Below the pieces are notes generated by a model. It saw only the letters and a program-made list of their open reading frames with translations. It was not told where the DNA came from and did no database searches. Shown here in pieces: positions 20,308 to 30,215 of a DNA stretch of 32,909 nt. Made by a program: the position numbers and the translations under genes. The stretch comes from a virus, in IMG/VR virus record IMGVR_UViG_3300042373_000318, positions 1 to 32,909 of that record, one strand, 5' to 3'. Numbering within the stretch: the first letter of the stretch is position 1; every line of letters starts with the position of its first letter.

Positions 20308-22044
20308 ATGGCAGACCTTCCACTTCTCCAATCAGGCCGTGTTGAAGCGGCTGGCATTCCTGGCGCAGTGCTGCCAACGGTCAATGCACCGCAGGTTGAC
20401 TACGTCGGCTTGAAGGCTGGCGCTCAGTACCAGAACACTGTCTCGCAGACATTGGATCGCTTGAGCAACCAGCTGTTTGGCATTGCCAAGACGGCGGCCA
20501 CCGAGGCTGGGTTGCAGTACGCTGCTGACAATCCGCTGACAGATGAGCAGCTGCAGGCGGCAAAGATGGGCGACCTGGGCGCAATGAAGTCTGGTGGCGC
20601 TCTGAACATTTTTGACCAGGCGGTGCGCAAAGCCAGATCATTTGAGCTGTCTAGCACGTTTGAGATGGAAGCACGCAGCCAAATGACCGGCATGCTGACT
20701 GCCGTTGAAATGGGCAAAGCCACCACCGAGCAGGTTCAAAACAGGCTGTCCACCATGATGGATGGCTTTAGCCGCAGCTTGGCACAAGTCGATCCAGAAG
20801 CCTCGCTCAAGTTCCGCGCCACCAGCGCCACCATGGGCAACACCGTGTTGGCCAAAGCTGCCGAGTTTGAGATGAAGCGCGAGAAAGCCCAGCGCCTGGC
20901 TAGGTTCGACGCTGACTTTGACAATGTCACACGCTTGCTTGAATCAACCGTATCGCAGGGCTTTTGGGTTGATCCCAAGACCCAGCAAAAGCGCAGCATC
21001 GATGAGCTCGCAGACGTTTATCGCCAATCGATCACAACCAGCGCTCTGCTGCTTGGCGATGTCACGGTGCAAAAAAGCTATAGTGACAAGTTTGAAGCAG
21101 CGCTCAAGAATGCCAAGGTCAATGCTGTGACCAAGTTTTTGCTGACTGATGATGCCTCGATGGCAGACCCAGAGGCAACGCTCAAAAACATCCAGGTTGG
21201 TAACGTCGGCAGGATGTCAGACCTGGTCAAGGGCATGCTGATGACTGACTACGGTTCAATCGAAAAGGTTTCAGCCAACTACATGGTGGCCGTCAACGCA
21301 CGCAACACAGCTCTCAATCAGAAGCTCGCAGCTGACAAGCGTGCAGCTGTGGCCGAGTTTGTGCCGTTGTATGAGAAGGCCATTGCAGCGCCAGAAGGCA
21401 GCGCAGCGCGCAGGCAGTTTGCCAACGAGATCGCAACGCTTGCAAGAAAAGCACCAGATGCTGTGCCGTTGGGTGTCATTAAAGATTTGCTTGAGCCAAG
21501 CAAAGAAGGTAACCCGCTAGCTGAGTTCAATATTTTGAACGGCATCTTTAATGGCACTGTGACCAGCCCAGAGCAGATCATGGGTAACAATACATTAAAC
21601 GCCAAGCAAAAGGTCGGAGCGCTCAAGTTCTTTATGGGTGAAGATCGACGCGACGGGCAAGAGCTAAACACTGGATTGGCCAGATTGGCTGGCATTCCCA
21701 CCACGCCAGGTGCAGTGACCATCATTGATCCCAAAGGCCAAGAGTTTCAGCGCTTGCAGCAGCTTAAGTCAAAGGCCCAGGCAATTCAATCGCAGGCCAC
21801 AGCCGAAGGCAAGTTCTTGCAGCCCAAGGCAATCCTTGACCAGATATCAAAAGAGGTGGAGACAAGCCGCAATACTGAGCAGGCCAAGGCTGCAAAAAAA
21901 ACGCTGGAGACAGTCTGGGAAAAGAAGGCTGGCGGCCCAATTACACGCGAGACTTTGCCTGCTTTAGAGCAGAGCAAAAAGCTCAAGCCACAAGAAATCA
22001 CACAAATTAAGCGTCTGCTTGATCAGGCAGAAGGGAATCTGTAA
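20308..22044 (+). CDS. Internal virion protein, T7 gp15-like (putative)
   Basis: A 578-aa, almost wholly helical protein with no clear membrane segment. The start has a Pro/Val-rich arm (GIPGAVLPTVNAPQVDY), then long amphipathic helices (for example DRLSNQLFGIAKTAATEAGLQYAADNPL and FEMEARSQMTGMLTAVEMGKATTEQVQ). The C-terminal about 90 residues are Lys/Gln/Glu-rich (QLKSKAQAIQSQATAEGKF). This is the composition of gp15-type ejection proteins, which form the periplasmic channel. The call rests on position and composition, not on a recognised motif. Confidence 0.65.
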   Translation: MADLPLLQSGRVEAAGIPGAVLPTVNAPQVDYVGLKAGAQYQNTVSQTLDRLSNQLFGIAKTAATEAGLQYAADNPLTDEQLQAAKMGDLGAMKSGGALNIFDQAVRKARSFELSSTFEMEARSQMTGMLTAVEMGKATTEQVQNRLSTMMDGFSRSLAQVDPEASLKFRATSATMGNTVLAKAAEFEMKREKAQRLARFDADFDNVTRLLESTVSQGFWVDPKTQQKRSIDELADVYRQSITTSALLLGDVTVQKSYSDKFEAALKNAKVNAVTKFLLTDDASMADPEATLKNIQVGNVGRMSDLVKGMLMTDYGSIEKVSANYMVAVNARNTALNQKLAADKRAAVAEFVPLYEKAIAAPEGSAARRQFANEIATLARKAPDAVPLGVIKDLLEPSKEGNPLAEFNILNGIFNGTVTSPEQIMGNNTLNAKQKVGALKFFMGEDRRDGQELNTGLARLAGIPTTPGAVTIIDPKGQEFQRLQQLKSKAQAIQSQATAEGKFLQPKAILDQISKEVETSRNTEQAKAAKKTLETVWEKKAGGPITRETLPALEQSKKLKPQEITQIKRLLDQAEGNL

Positions 22045-24860
22045 TGGCCTTCAATGCAATTGAAAACAAATATCTGTCAGCTCTGACAGCAGTACAGTTT
22101 CCAACAGAGCCGATGGAGCCTAATACGGCAGCACAGACTGACAGACCAATGGCTCCTGGTCAACGACCTGGCGACATCCTGGTGGCCGAGGTTGGATCTA
22201 GGGGTTTGCCGGAAAGTGCGTACAGTGGCCGCTCACCTGACACTATGAAAGAGTACGACCCTACGGTGCGCGAGCGCTTGGCCAGCTTTTTACAGGCTGG
22301 GTTTGAAGGCATGGGCGTGGATCGCTTTAAAGCCCGTCAGAACGCGCAAACCCTTTTAGGCGGCCCTAGTAGCAACCTACCATTGAACCTCGGTTTTGCA
22401 GACGTTGTGCCCTTTTTAGGCACTGGTTTGCAAACACAGGAATCTGTGCGCATGGGAGAGGATGCAATCACATCTGCACAGCAAGGCAACTACGGCACAG
22501 CAGCCATGCAAACTGGTGGCGCTGTGCTAGGACTGATTCCAGGTGTGGCCAGCACGGTCAAAGCTGCCAAACCACTAATTCCAAAAGCAGCCGAGATGAC
22601 TATCAACGCGCTAGAAAGAAGCGGCATGCCTGCCCGAGGCTTGGGCATTGTTGAGTCTGGCCCAGGCAGCATGCAAGCCCCAGCGTTAAACCGACAAGAA
22701 AAAGCAATTATCAGCAGCGGTGCTGGCCGCAAGCAAGGTGTTAAGCAAGAAGCCACTGATGTGGCAACAAACCTTAAATCAAACTATCTAGAGGCTGATG
22801 GATGGGCCCCAATTGAAATTAACAAAGTACAGCCAAAATTTGACAAAGCAGGCAAATACATAAAAGTCGAAGTCGAACCAAAAGCAATACCGTATGACTT
22901 TCATATACCGCCAGCAGATGTGCCAGTTGAAGCATGGCAAGCCACAATGTCGTCGCGTGTTTTAGATGAAGTGCAGACCGTTGTTGACCGTGCTGGTGCC
23001 GGAGATAAAGCTGCGCTGGATATCTTGGCAGAAGCCAGCTGGTACAGAACTATGCGCGACAGATTGCGCTCTGAGTTTGGCGGCATTGGTGATGTGTTTG
23101 CGGATGTCTTGGGTACAACCTCAGCACAAACAGACGTTCGCCAAAACTTTAAAAACGCTGTAACAGTTCTTACTAAATTTAGCCGGGGTGATTACGATCA
23201 AACGCTAGCAGCCCTTGAGCAAAGGATTGCCAAAGGTCAGCCAGTAGATCCCGAAACTTTGACAGCTTTAGATAAAGCTGGTGATTTTGAATTGATCAAG
23301 AGTGATGCCGGCAAACTTTTTAATACAAACAGTCCGGCAACCATGGGCGCTTTGCTTGACATGTTCCGCTCAATTAAGGCTGGGGATTCACCTAAGACAC
23401 CTAACTTTACTGGCAATTTAATTGGCTTGACTAATGAGGCAACCATTGATGTCTGGGCAGCTAGGATGCTGCGCAGATTAGCTGACTTGCCAAGAATTCC
23501 ACCGCCAGCAGAAAAGGGTGTGGGTGGTGCTCACACTAAAGGTTCAACTTTGTTTGATCCAAAAGTTAGTGGCGAGTTTGGTTTTGGCCAGGATGTATTT
23601 CGAGAAGCAGCAGACGAAATCAACAAAAGCGGGATTATCAAAAATGTTGCACCAGACATTGGTGATCTTGGCCCAGATGATTTGCAAGCAGTTGCCTGGT
23701 TTATTGAAAAAGAAAAGTGGACAAACAACAACTGGACAACCAAAGCCGGTGAAGGTGGCTCGCTTGATTATGAAATGTCTCTTGCTGGTGCCACAGATCA
23801 GTCAAGAGTAAATGAATTACGCAAAGGTATCAACGCATCATTCCAGCCGCCCGGCAGGCGAAAGGGTGAAACGGTTATGGGCGAACAAGCGTATGAGTAC
23901 CGAGTCAGTCCATTGCGGGAACAGGATCTTGCAAACAAAGAGGCCATGCGAAAAGAGCTGATGGCATCCAAGGCCAATGTTGATCGGTATGCCCTGGGTG
24001 TATCTGGTGAGCGCCCTGGTAAACCCATGAGCAATTACGCGCAAGCCGAGTTGGCCGCGGAGTTTGATGATGTTGTGCGCAACGATAAGAGCGTGGTTAC
24101 ATACAACCTGGCTAACACATACGGCTCATTTATGGGCCAGACTGAGCGAGCTTTAAATGCTGAGTTTGTGGCCAGGCAGGACTTTAACCCTGCTGCGCTT
24201 GAGCGTCGCTTGGTTGAGCAAGGCAAGTCCTACGACCAAGACGCTGTGTTTATTTCCAAGGTTATGAACAGCGGCACCGGCCCCAACAGTAGACCAGGCG
24301 TTGAAATCTACTTTAAGCAAAAAATTACCCCAGCCGAAATGGCTGCAGTTACGGCCAAGCTGCGGGAATATGGCGTTGATGGGTTTACCTATGTGACAGA
24401 CATGAGGTTTGGCGACCGCGTCAACGTGCAGGCAAAGTCTGGTGGTGCAGAGACTGCTGGGCTAAATGGCTTGCGTTTCCAATATATCCCTGAGTTTGAT
24501 GATGCGTATACCGTGGGCAACAGGGCCGCAATAATGGCTGAAAAACAAAGGTTGTTTGATAAAGTAGTTACAGATATAATTGATAATGGAAACGTATCAG
24601 ATGCCAGAGTGCTGTGGTACGACACCAAAGTCTATTTTAGGAGTGACTACGATGCTTACCTTGGAAGAAATGTTGAAGGAACGGGAACAGCGCCTGGGCA
24701 GCAATCACCCAGCGGTGCAAATGTTGCGCAACCAAATACAAGCCGGGAAGTCAAGCCAAAGTCTAGAGGGCTTATATCTGACAGGCTCAGTCAAGAAGAC
24801 TCAGGAACAAGCAAACAAGTAACCGGGGGCCGTCGCGCTCCGCAGTCTGGAGCTAAGTGA
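22044..24860 (+). CDS. Large internal virion protein of polyvalent-like composition, 938 aa
   Basis: A large protein starting with a TAATG overlap. After a Pro-rich N-terminus there is a Gly/Ala-rich hydrophobic stretch (about 113-180, including GFADVVPFLGTGL and GGAVLGLIPGVASTVKAAK) that could insert in membrane. A mixed middle follows, then a globular region with KITPAEMAAVTAKLREYGVDGFTY near 750-775. The middle resembles domains of large polyvalent phage proteins delivered with DNA, but I cannot name the fold securely. From about 22740 the DNA is visibly AT-richer than neighbouring genes, suggesting acquisition. The last about 70 residues are low complexity where another ORF overlaps in the +1 frame. 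Confidence 0.7.
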   Translation: MAFNAIENKYLSALTAVQFPTEPMEPNTAAQTDRPMAPGQRPGDILVAEVGSRGLPESAYSGRSPDTMKEYDPTVRERLASFLQAGFEGMGVDRFKARQNAQTLLGGPSSNLPLNLGFADVVPFLGTGLQTQESVRMGEDAITSAQQGNYGTAAMQTGGAVLGLIPGVASTVKAAKPLIPKAAEMTINALERSGMPARGLGIVESGPGSMQAPALNRQEKAIISSGAGRKQGVKQEATDVATNLKSNYLEADGWAPIEINKVQPKFDKAGKYIKVEVEPKAIPYDFHIPPADVPVEAWQATMSSRVLDEVQTVVDRAGAGDKAALDILAEASWYRTMRDRLRSEFGGIGDVFADVLGTTSAQTDVRQNFKNAVTVLTKFSRGDYDQTLAALEQRIAKGQPVDPETLTALDKAGDFELIKSDAGKLFNTNSPATMGALLDMFRSIKAGDSPKTPNFTGNLIGLTNEATIDVWAARMLRRLADLPRIPPPAEKGVGGAHTKGSTLFDPKVSGEFGFGQDVFREAADEINKSGIIKNVAPDIGDLGPDDLQAVAWFIEKEKWTNNNWTTKAGEGGSLDYEMSLAGATDQSRVNELRKGINASFQPPGRRKGETVMGEQAYEYRVSPLREQDLANKEAMRKELMASKANVDRYALGVSGERPGKPMSNYAQAELAAEFDDVVRNDKSVVTYNLANTYGSFMGQTERALNAEFVARQDFNPAALERRLVEQGKSYDQDAVFISKVMNSGTGPNSRPGVEIYFKQKITPAEMAAVTAKLREYGVDGFTYVTDMRFGDRVNVQAKSGGAETAGLNGLRFQYIPEFDDAYTVGNRAAIMAEKQRLFDKVVTDIIDNGNVSDARVLWYDTKVYFRSDYDAYLGRNVEGTGTAPGQQSPSGANVAQPNTSREVKPKSRGLISDRLSQEDSGTSKQVTGGRRAPQSGAK
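24652..24822 (+). CDS. Overprinted 56-aa ORF inside the end of the 938-aa gene
   Basis: Read in the +1 frame relative to the host gene, this ORF has its own AGGAG (24639-24643) eight bases before the ATG. Its product looks like a normal soluble helical protein (LTLEEMLKEREQRLGSNHP, AVQMLRNQIQ, LYLTGSVKKTQEQANK). The host-gene frame over the same bases is Gly/Ser/Pro/Thr low complexity, as expected where the overlapping frame is the constrained one. It lies just before the next virion gene. It may be a small coupled virion or assembly protein; a +1 frameshift extension of the large protein is the other possibility. Confidence 0.6.
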   Translation: MLTLEEMLKEREQRLGSNHPAVQMLRNQIQAGKSSQSLEGLYLTGSVKKTQEQANK

Positions 24861-27703
24861 TGGCCATTCAACCACTTGATCAACGCCTAAGCAGCATCTT
24901 GCCTGCCGCTGCAGCAGCTGCAGCACCAGCCGATCCAACCAAGCTGGAACCCATGCCTGCCGACCCGGCACAAATGGACACCGAGATTCTTACCGCTGAC
25001 AAGCCTGGTACACCCAGCATGACTGAAGGCATCCAGGTTGCTGGCCCCATGGATGCAGCCATTCGCAAACTGGTTACACGCCAAGGCACCAAGGCCGAGC
25101 GCAACCTGGTGCCAGAAGCTGCGCGTGCAGCCGAAGGCACGCTGCCAGAAGCGTCAAAGGCTGGCCGTTACAAACTCATCCCAGAAGCAGATCAAACACT
25201 GACAGACACTGTCGGTGCAGCTGTCAGTCGCAGACAAACATTTGGGATTACTCAGGGTAAACCCGGTGGTTCACCTGATGAGCCTTTTAACTTGTCACGC
25301 TACCAGACCGAGGACGCTGCCGGCATAGTGGCTGGTGTGGCCGATGCACTGAACATCAGAACCAAGGCTGTGACGTTTGATGAGATCAAAGCCAAGGCTG
25401 CGGAGTCCGGCATTGGCGAATCGTTTTTAACTAGGTTGATTGGCGCTGACGGCAAAATGATGGCCAACGCTGTCGAGACCTATAAAGCTTTGGAAGTTCT
25501 GGAGTCGAGCGCCAAGGAGCTAGACAAGCTGTTCAAGCTGGTCAACTCTGGCATGGCCACCGACGCTGACAAGCTCATGCTGCGTCAGCAAGTGGCATTT
25601 CATGGCCTGATCCAAAAGGGTGTCAAGGGTATTCAGACCGAGACAGCTCGATCTCTAGCAGTGTTTCGCATACCCCGCGACGGCAACGCCCAGGTCATTC
25701 GTCAAGTCTTGGATGAGTATGGTGGTGAAGGTGCCTTGCAAGACATGGCCAAAAGCTACTTGTCGCTGGAGTCTCGCGCTGCCCAGAATGCCATGATTGA
25801 AAAGTCAATGATGTCGGGCTTAAAGGATGTCTGGTTTACCACCTATATCAACGGGCTGTTGTCTTCGGGTGTATCGCATGCCAAAAACATTGTGTCCAAT
25901 ACACTGTTTGGTGCCTATCAAATACCAGAGCGTATGGTGGCGGCCATGTACGGCAACGTGCTGCCACCTGGCGTGCGCAGTTTTAGGGCATTAGTGCCAG
26001 GTTCTGAGGCCGAAAAGATTGGTATGGATGAAGCCCTCACTATGGTGATGTCGCTTCGCAATGGAGTCATGGAAGGCATGGAGCTGGCAAGTACTGCCTG
26101 GAAGAACAACGCGCCCAGTGATCTAATGAGCAAAATTGAAATGCAGCGTGGCGGTAATGAACCCACGATCAGCTCTGGCGCGTTTGGCATTGAGCAAGAC
26201 AAGTGGTTTGCCAAAGCGATAGATTATTACGGCACAGCGGTAACCATTCCTGGCCGAGCGCTGCTAACAGAAGATGAGTTCTTCAAGGGTGTGCTGTACC
26301 GCATGGAGCTGAACACCCAGATTACACGCAGGGGTAAGGTTGTCTATCGCGAAGGCGTTGAGTCTGGCTTGTCTGAGACAGATGCTATGGCTAAGGCATC
26401 CCTTGAAGTTGAGGGTTTGTTTATGAACCCACCTCGAGATCTGGACGAAGCGGCCATGCTGTTTGCCCAAAAAGGCACATTTACTGCTGAGCTGCCACCA
26501 GCGCTAAAAGCTTTGCAAGAAGTGTTCAATCACCCAATATTAAAAATTGTGGTGCCGTTTTTTAAGACGCCAGCCAACATCGGCTTGCAAGTACTTGAGC
26601 GCACGCCCTTTGCCCCGCTGTCATCACAGTGGCGTGAAGAGGTGGCCAAGGGCGGCATCTACCGGGACATGGCCTTGGCTAAAGTTACGCTGGGATCGGC
26701 CTTTGTAGCCACCTATGCAGCCTTGGCAGCAGAGGGCCAGATCACTGGTCGCGGCCCTGAGCGCCAAGCAGACCGTGAGGCTTTGATGCGTGATGGCTGG
26801 ATGCCCTACTCTATCAAGGTTGGCGACACTTACTACAGCTACCAGGGCATGGAGCCAGTCTCCGCTTTGATGGCCATTGCTGCCGACTACGCAGAGTATG
26901 CCAAGTACGAACCCGATGCCAGCAAAGTAGAAGAAGTATTCCTGGGCGCTACCTATGGCCTGTACGAATACATCAAAGAGCAGCCCTATCTGCAGGGTGT
27001 GGCTGACGTGGCCAAGCTGATCGGCACCAACCAGCAGGGCGCTGTGGATGGCAAAAAAATTGTCGATGGCCTGGTCAAACAGTTCGGTGGTTTTGCCATT
27101 GGCGGCTCCCCTGCTGGTGTCTACAGCTCACTGGTGGCTGGTATATCGCGCCTGTCAGATCCAACCAGGAAGGACACACGCGCCGACCCCGAGCTACCCA
27201 TGGGTGTGCGCGGGTTTGTCGAGGCGTTCAACAAGTACAAATCACGCCTGCCCTACTTTAACTCCGATCTGCCCGAGGCATTGAACCTTTGGGGTGACCC
27301 GGTGCTGACATCGCGTGGCAACCCCATGGAGCTGGTGCTGCCGACCCGCGTCAGCCCTGCTCAGTTCAGCCTGGTTGACGACGCCCTGGTGCGCATTGGC
27401 TCACCCGTTGGCATGCCCGACAAGAAGGTTGACGGTGTCGAAATGACGGCTGAGCAGTACAACCGCCTGCTGACAATCTACGGCAAAGAGCTGCCATCCA
27501 AACAAGGCATCATGGACGTGATGATGTCCCCAGGGTTTACCCTTCTGTCATTGGATGACCAGCAAAAAACCGTGCAGTCGGTTCACAGCAAATACATGCA
27601 AGCAGCTCAAGGCCAACTCAAACAAGAAGACCCTGCATTGCAGGCGCGGATTGCTGAGCTGCAAGAGCTGCGCAAGGCCAATGGCCTCTATTACAAACCT
27701 TAA
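24860..27703 (+). CDS. Large internal virion protein, T7 gp16-like (putative)
   Basis: A 947-aa protein from the ATG at 24860 (TGATG overlap with the previous stop); a GTG one codon upstream is an alternative. It has a Pro/Ala-rich N-terminus and an extended helical region. The segment MSGLKDVWFTTYINGLLSSGVSHAKNIVSNTLFG (about 313-346) and the hydrophobic helix around residue 610-625 (KVTLGSAFVATYAALAAEG) suggest a membrane-active ejection protein. It is last of the internal proteins before the fibre, as in T7-like maps. No transglycosylase motif was recognised, unlike T7 gp16 itself. Confidence 0.7.
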   Translation: MAIQPLDQRLSSILPAAAAAAAPADPTKLEPMPADPAQMDTEILTADKPGTPSMTEGIQVAGPMDAAIRKLVTRQGTKAERNLVPEAARAAEGTLPEASKAGRYKLIPEADQTLTDTVGAAVSRRQTFGITQGKPGGSPDEPFNLSRYQTEDAAGIVAGVADALNIRTKAVTFDEIKAKAAESGIGESFLTRLIGADGKMMANAVETYKALEVLESSAKELDKLFKLVNSGMATDADKLMLRQQVAFHGLIQKGVKGIQTETARSLAVFRIPRDGNAQVIRQVLDEYGGEGALQDMAKSYLSLESRAAQNAMIEKSMMSGLKDVWFTTYINGLLSSGVSHAKNIVSNTLFGAYQIPERMVAAMYGNVLPPGVRSFRALVPGSEAEKIGMDEALTMVMSLRNGVMEGMELASTAWKNNAPSDLMSKIEMQRGGNEPTISSGAFGIEQDKWFAKAIDYYGTAVTIPGRALLTEDEFFKGVLYRMELNTQITRRGKVVYREGVESGLSETDAMAKASLEVEGLFMNPPRDLDEAAMLFAQKGTFTAELPPALKALQEVFNHPILKIVVPFFKTPANIGLQVLERTPFAPLSSQWREEVAKGGIYRDMALAKVTLGSAFVATYAALAAEGQITGRGPERQADREALMRDGWMPYSIKVGDTYYSYQGMEPVSALMAIAADYAEYAKYEPDASKVEEVFLGATYGLYEYIKEQPYLQGVADVAKLIGTNQQGAVDGKKIVDGLVKQFGGFAIGGSPAGVYSSLVAGISRLSDPTRKDTRADPELPMGVRGFVEAFNKYKSRLPYFNSDLPEALNLWGDPVLTSRGNPMELVLPTRVSPAQFSLVDDALVRIGSPVGMPDKKVDGVEMTAEQYNRLLTIYGKELPSKQGIMDVMMSPGFTLLSLDDQQKTVQSVHSKYMQAAQGQLKQEDPALQARIAELQELRKANGLYYKP

Positions 27704-27739
27704 AAAAATCGTACAATTTCCACTAGGAAGGATTGAGTT

Positions 27740-30202
27740 ATGCCGATTCCAATTTCAAACGTAACCCGCCGAGTTGTATACGCAGCCAGTGGCACTGGCC
27801 CGTATGCGTTCACCTTTGAAATTCTGGCGAACACCGACATCGCTGTTTTCCGGGATGACACGCTGTTGACACTGACCACCGACTACACGGTGACCATTGC
27901 CGCAAACGGCACCGGCTCAATCACCCTGGTGGCCACACCCACTGGTGCGACACAGATCGCCATTGTTGGCAACCGCACTATCCAGCGCACTACAGACTTT
28001 GTGACTGGTGGCGACTTCTTTGCCAACACGGTCAACGATGAGATGGATCAGCAGACCATCTTCGCGCAGCAGAATGCCGAGGGTTTGCAGCGTGCGCTAA
28101 GCGCACCGCAGACTGACCCCACCACCATCAACATGACATTGCCCCGTGCATCTGTGCGAGCTAGCAAGGTGCTGTCGTTTGATGCAACTGGCAACCCTGC
28201 AGCCACAGAGTTTATTGGATCTAACCGTGGCAACTGGGCAAGCGGCACGCTGTATTACGTCCGAGACATCATCAAGGACACAACCAACAGCAACATCTGG
28301 CAAGTTATTACGCAGCACACATCAAGCGGTTCATTGCCAATTGGCACCAACGCTGATGCGGCAAAGTTCACCTTGCTGGTTGACGCAGCTGCTGCTGGAA
28401 CGTCGGCCACAGCTGCTGCTGCTTCAGCATCGGCAGCCGCAACATCTGCAAGCAATGCATCCACATCGGCCACCAATGCGGCCAGCTCTGCCAGCACCGC
28501 GTCGACCCAAGCAAGCAACGCTTCGACCTCTGCCACCAACGCGGCAAACTCTGCCAGCGCTGCATCGAGTTCAGCCAGTACGGCTAGCACAGCAGCTACA
28601 AACGCTGGCACCAGCGCAACAGCTGCTGCAACAAGTGCAACAAATGCAAGCAACAGCGCAACCTCGGCCAGCACCTCGGCCAGCAACGCAAGCAGCTCAG
28701 CATCGGCAGCCAGCACGTCTGAATCCAATGCAAGCACATCTGCGACTAATGCCGCCAACTCAGCAAGCACTGCTACCACCCAGGCGACCAATGCGTCAAC
28801 CAGTGCAGGCACGGCCACCACGCAGGCGACAAACGCTGCCAGCTCTGCTACCGCTGCCGCTGCTTCTGCTGCTGCCGCTGCTGCCAGCTTTGACGCATTT
28901 GATGACATCTACCTGGGTGCCAAAGCAAGTAACCCAACCGTTGACAACGACGGCAACGCGCTAACCACTGGTGACCAGTACTTTAATACTGTGGCTAATG
29001 AACTGCGCGTGTGGAATGGTTCAGCCTGGCAGACTGCGTCTACTGTTGGCGGCACGGTGACCAGCATAAATGTCACTGGTTTGGCAACGCTAGCTACTGG
29101 TGCTATTTTAAATACACCCGCGTCTGTAACGCTAAGCAATGCAACTGGCCTACCCCTGACAACTGGAGTGACAGGAACTTTACCTACTGCAAATGGCGGT
29201 ACAAACCTAACATCATTTACATCAGGCGGTGTGGTTTACGCATCTAGTTCTAGTGCATTGGCTACTGGGTCTGCGCTTACTTTCAATGGCACAAACGAAT
29301 TTAAAGTTCTTGCGGCTACTGGAGTTGCGTATAACCGAACTGAAAGCACACAATATTCAACTTTTGCACAGCACTTTGCGGCTTCTGGTAATACAGGTGT
29401 TGAATACAAAACCGCTTATCGTTTTGTTGATACCGATGTTGGCGAAATAGGTCGATTCACCTCAACAGGGTTGGGTATTGGTACAAGTTCGCCCTCTAAC
29501 AAACTAGAAGTAAAAGGTGGAAACGGCAATCAACTTACACTTGACAATGCTGGTGAAGCCTATACCCAGATGACTTTTAAGTCAAACGGAACTAACAGAG
29601 GAGCAATCTGGTCAACAGCGTCTGATTTTAGTCTTTACACATACTCAACACAGTCCCTCATTTTTTACACAAACACCACAGAAAGAGCCAGATTTAATAC
29701 GACTGGCGCATTTGTCCTTGCGGGTGGCACAACTACCGCAGATGGAATTGGCATCACATTCCCCGCAACTCAATCAGCATCATCCAACGCAAACACGCTA
29801 GATGATTATGAGGAGGGGACTTTTACTCCTTCTTTTACATTTGGCGGTGGTTCAACAGGAATAACTTATTCTGCAACAAGACGAGTAGGGCAATATACAA
29901 AAATAGGAAATGTTGTTTATTACTACATTCATGTAGAACTTACTAGTAAAGGCTCATCAACAGGGGGGTTTTTAATTACAGGCTTACCGTTTGTAGTTGT
30001 TGGTAATGAAAATTATGTACCTGCTTCTTCGTTTTTAGCAGATATGGCATCAATAACAGGAATGTTAATGGTTCGTGCGTCTGTTGGTTCTACTTACTGT
30101 GATGCATATCAAGTAGTATCAAGCACTTATTCACAGATTACAGACTCAAACTTCACTAATACAACAGGTTTACAGGTTAGTGGCTTTTATAGAACAACTT
30201 AA
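27740..30202 (+). CDS. Tail fibre protein with T7-type N-terminus
   Basis: An 820-aa host-recognition fibre. Residues 1 to about 150 match the T7 gp17 attachment domain (ISNVTRRVVYAASGTG, FEILANTDIAVFRDD, GNRTIQRTTDF, FANTVNDEMDQQTIFAQQ). About 215-383 is a long Ala/Ser/Thr/Asn repeat shaft (units like SASNASTSATNAAS). The C-terminal part has GTSSPSNKLEVKGG and then DDYEEGTFTPSFTFGGG with GQYTKIGNVVYYY, typical of receptor-binding tips. From about 29060 the DNA is AT-richer than the shaft, suggesting an exchanged tip. AAGGA precedes the ATG; a weak TTACAA/TACAAT promoter lies at 27691-27717. Confidence 0.9.
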   Translation: MPIPISNVTRRVVYAASGTGPYAFTFEILANTDIAVFRDDTLLTLTTDYTVTIAANGTGSITLVATPTGATQIAIVGNRTIQRTTDFVTGGDFFANTVNDEMDQQTIFAQQNAEGLQRALSAPQTDPTTINMTLPRASVRASKVLSFDATGNPAATEFIGSNRGNWASGTLYYVRDIIKDTTNSNIWQVITQHTSSGSLPIGTNADAAKFTLLVDAAAAGTSATAAAASASAAATSASNASTSATNAASSASTASTQASNASTSATNAANSASAASSSASTASTAATNAGTSATAAATSATNASNSATSASTSASNASSSASAASTSESNASTSATNAANSASTATTQATNASTSAGTATTQATNAASSATAAAASAAAAAASFDAFDDIYLGAKASNPTVDNDGNALTTGDQYFNTVANELRVWNGSAWQTASTVGGTVTSINVTGLATLATGAILNTPASVTLSNATGLPLTTGVTGTLPTANGGTNLTSFTSGGVVYASSSSALATGSALTFNGTNEFKVLAATGVAYNRTESTQYSTFAQHFAASGNTGVEYKTAYRFVDTDVGEIGRFTSTGLGIGTSSPSNKLEVKGGNGNQLTLDNAGEAYTQMTFKSNGTNRGAIWSTASDFSLYTYSTQSLIFYTNTTERARFNTTGAFVLAGGTTTADGIGITFPATQSASSNANTLDDYEEGTFTPSFTFGGGSTGITYSATRRVGQYTKIGNVVYYYIHVELTSKGSSTGGFLITGLPFVVVGNENYVPASSFLADMASITGMLMVRASVGSTYCDAYQVVSSTYSQITDSNFTNTTGLQVSGFYRTT

Positions 30203-30215
30203 CCCAAAGTTCATT

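Noticed and set aside
28385-28890. Possible CRISPR-like or iteron repeat
   Set aside because: The repetition is of codons for Ala/Ser/Thr/Asn without constant repeat and spacer units; it encodes the fibre shaft.
28255-28908. 217-aa Ala/Leu/Val-rich ORF on the minus strand
   Set aside because: It is the complement of the tail-fibre Ala/Ser/Thr repeat; repeats of this composition leave all frames open.
28146-28964. 272-aa ORF on the plus strand in another frame of the fibre repeat
   Set aside because: Gln/Pro/Leu/Arg composition produced by the repeat; no ribosome site, and the true frame has a T7-type fibre domain.
27740-30202. Diversity-generating retroelement target in the fibre, as in BPP-1
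   Set aside because: No reverse transcriptase gene or template/variable repeat pair was seen in the window.
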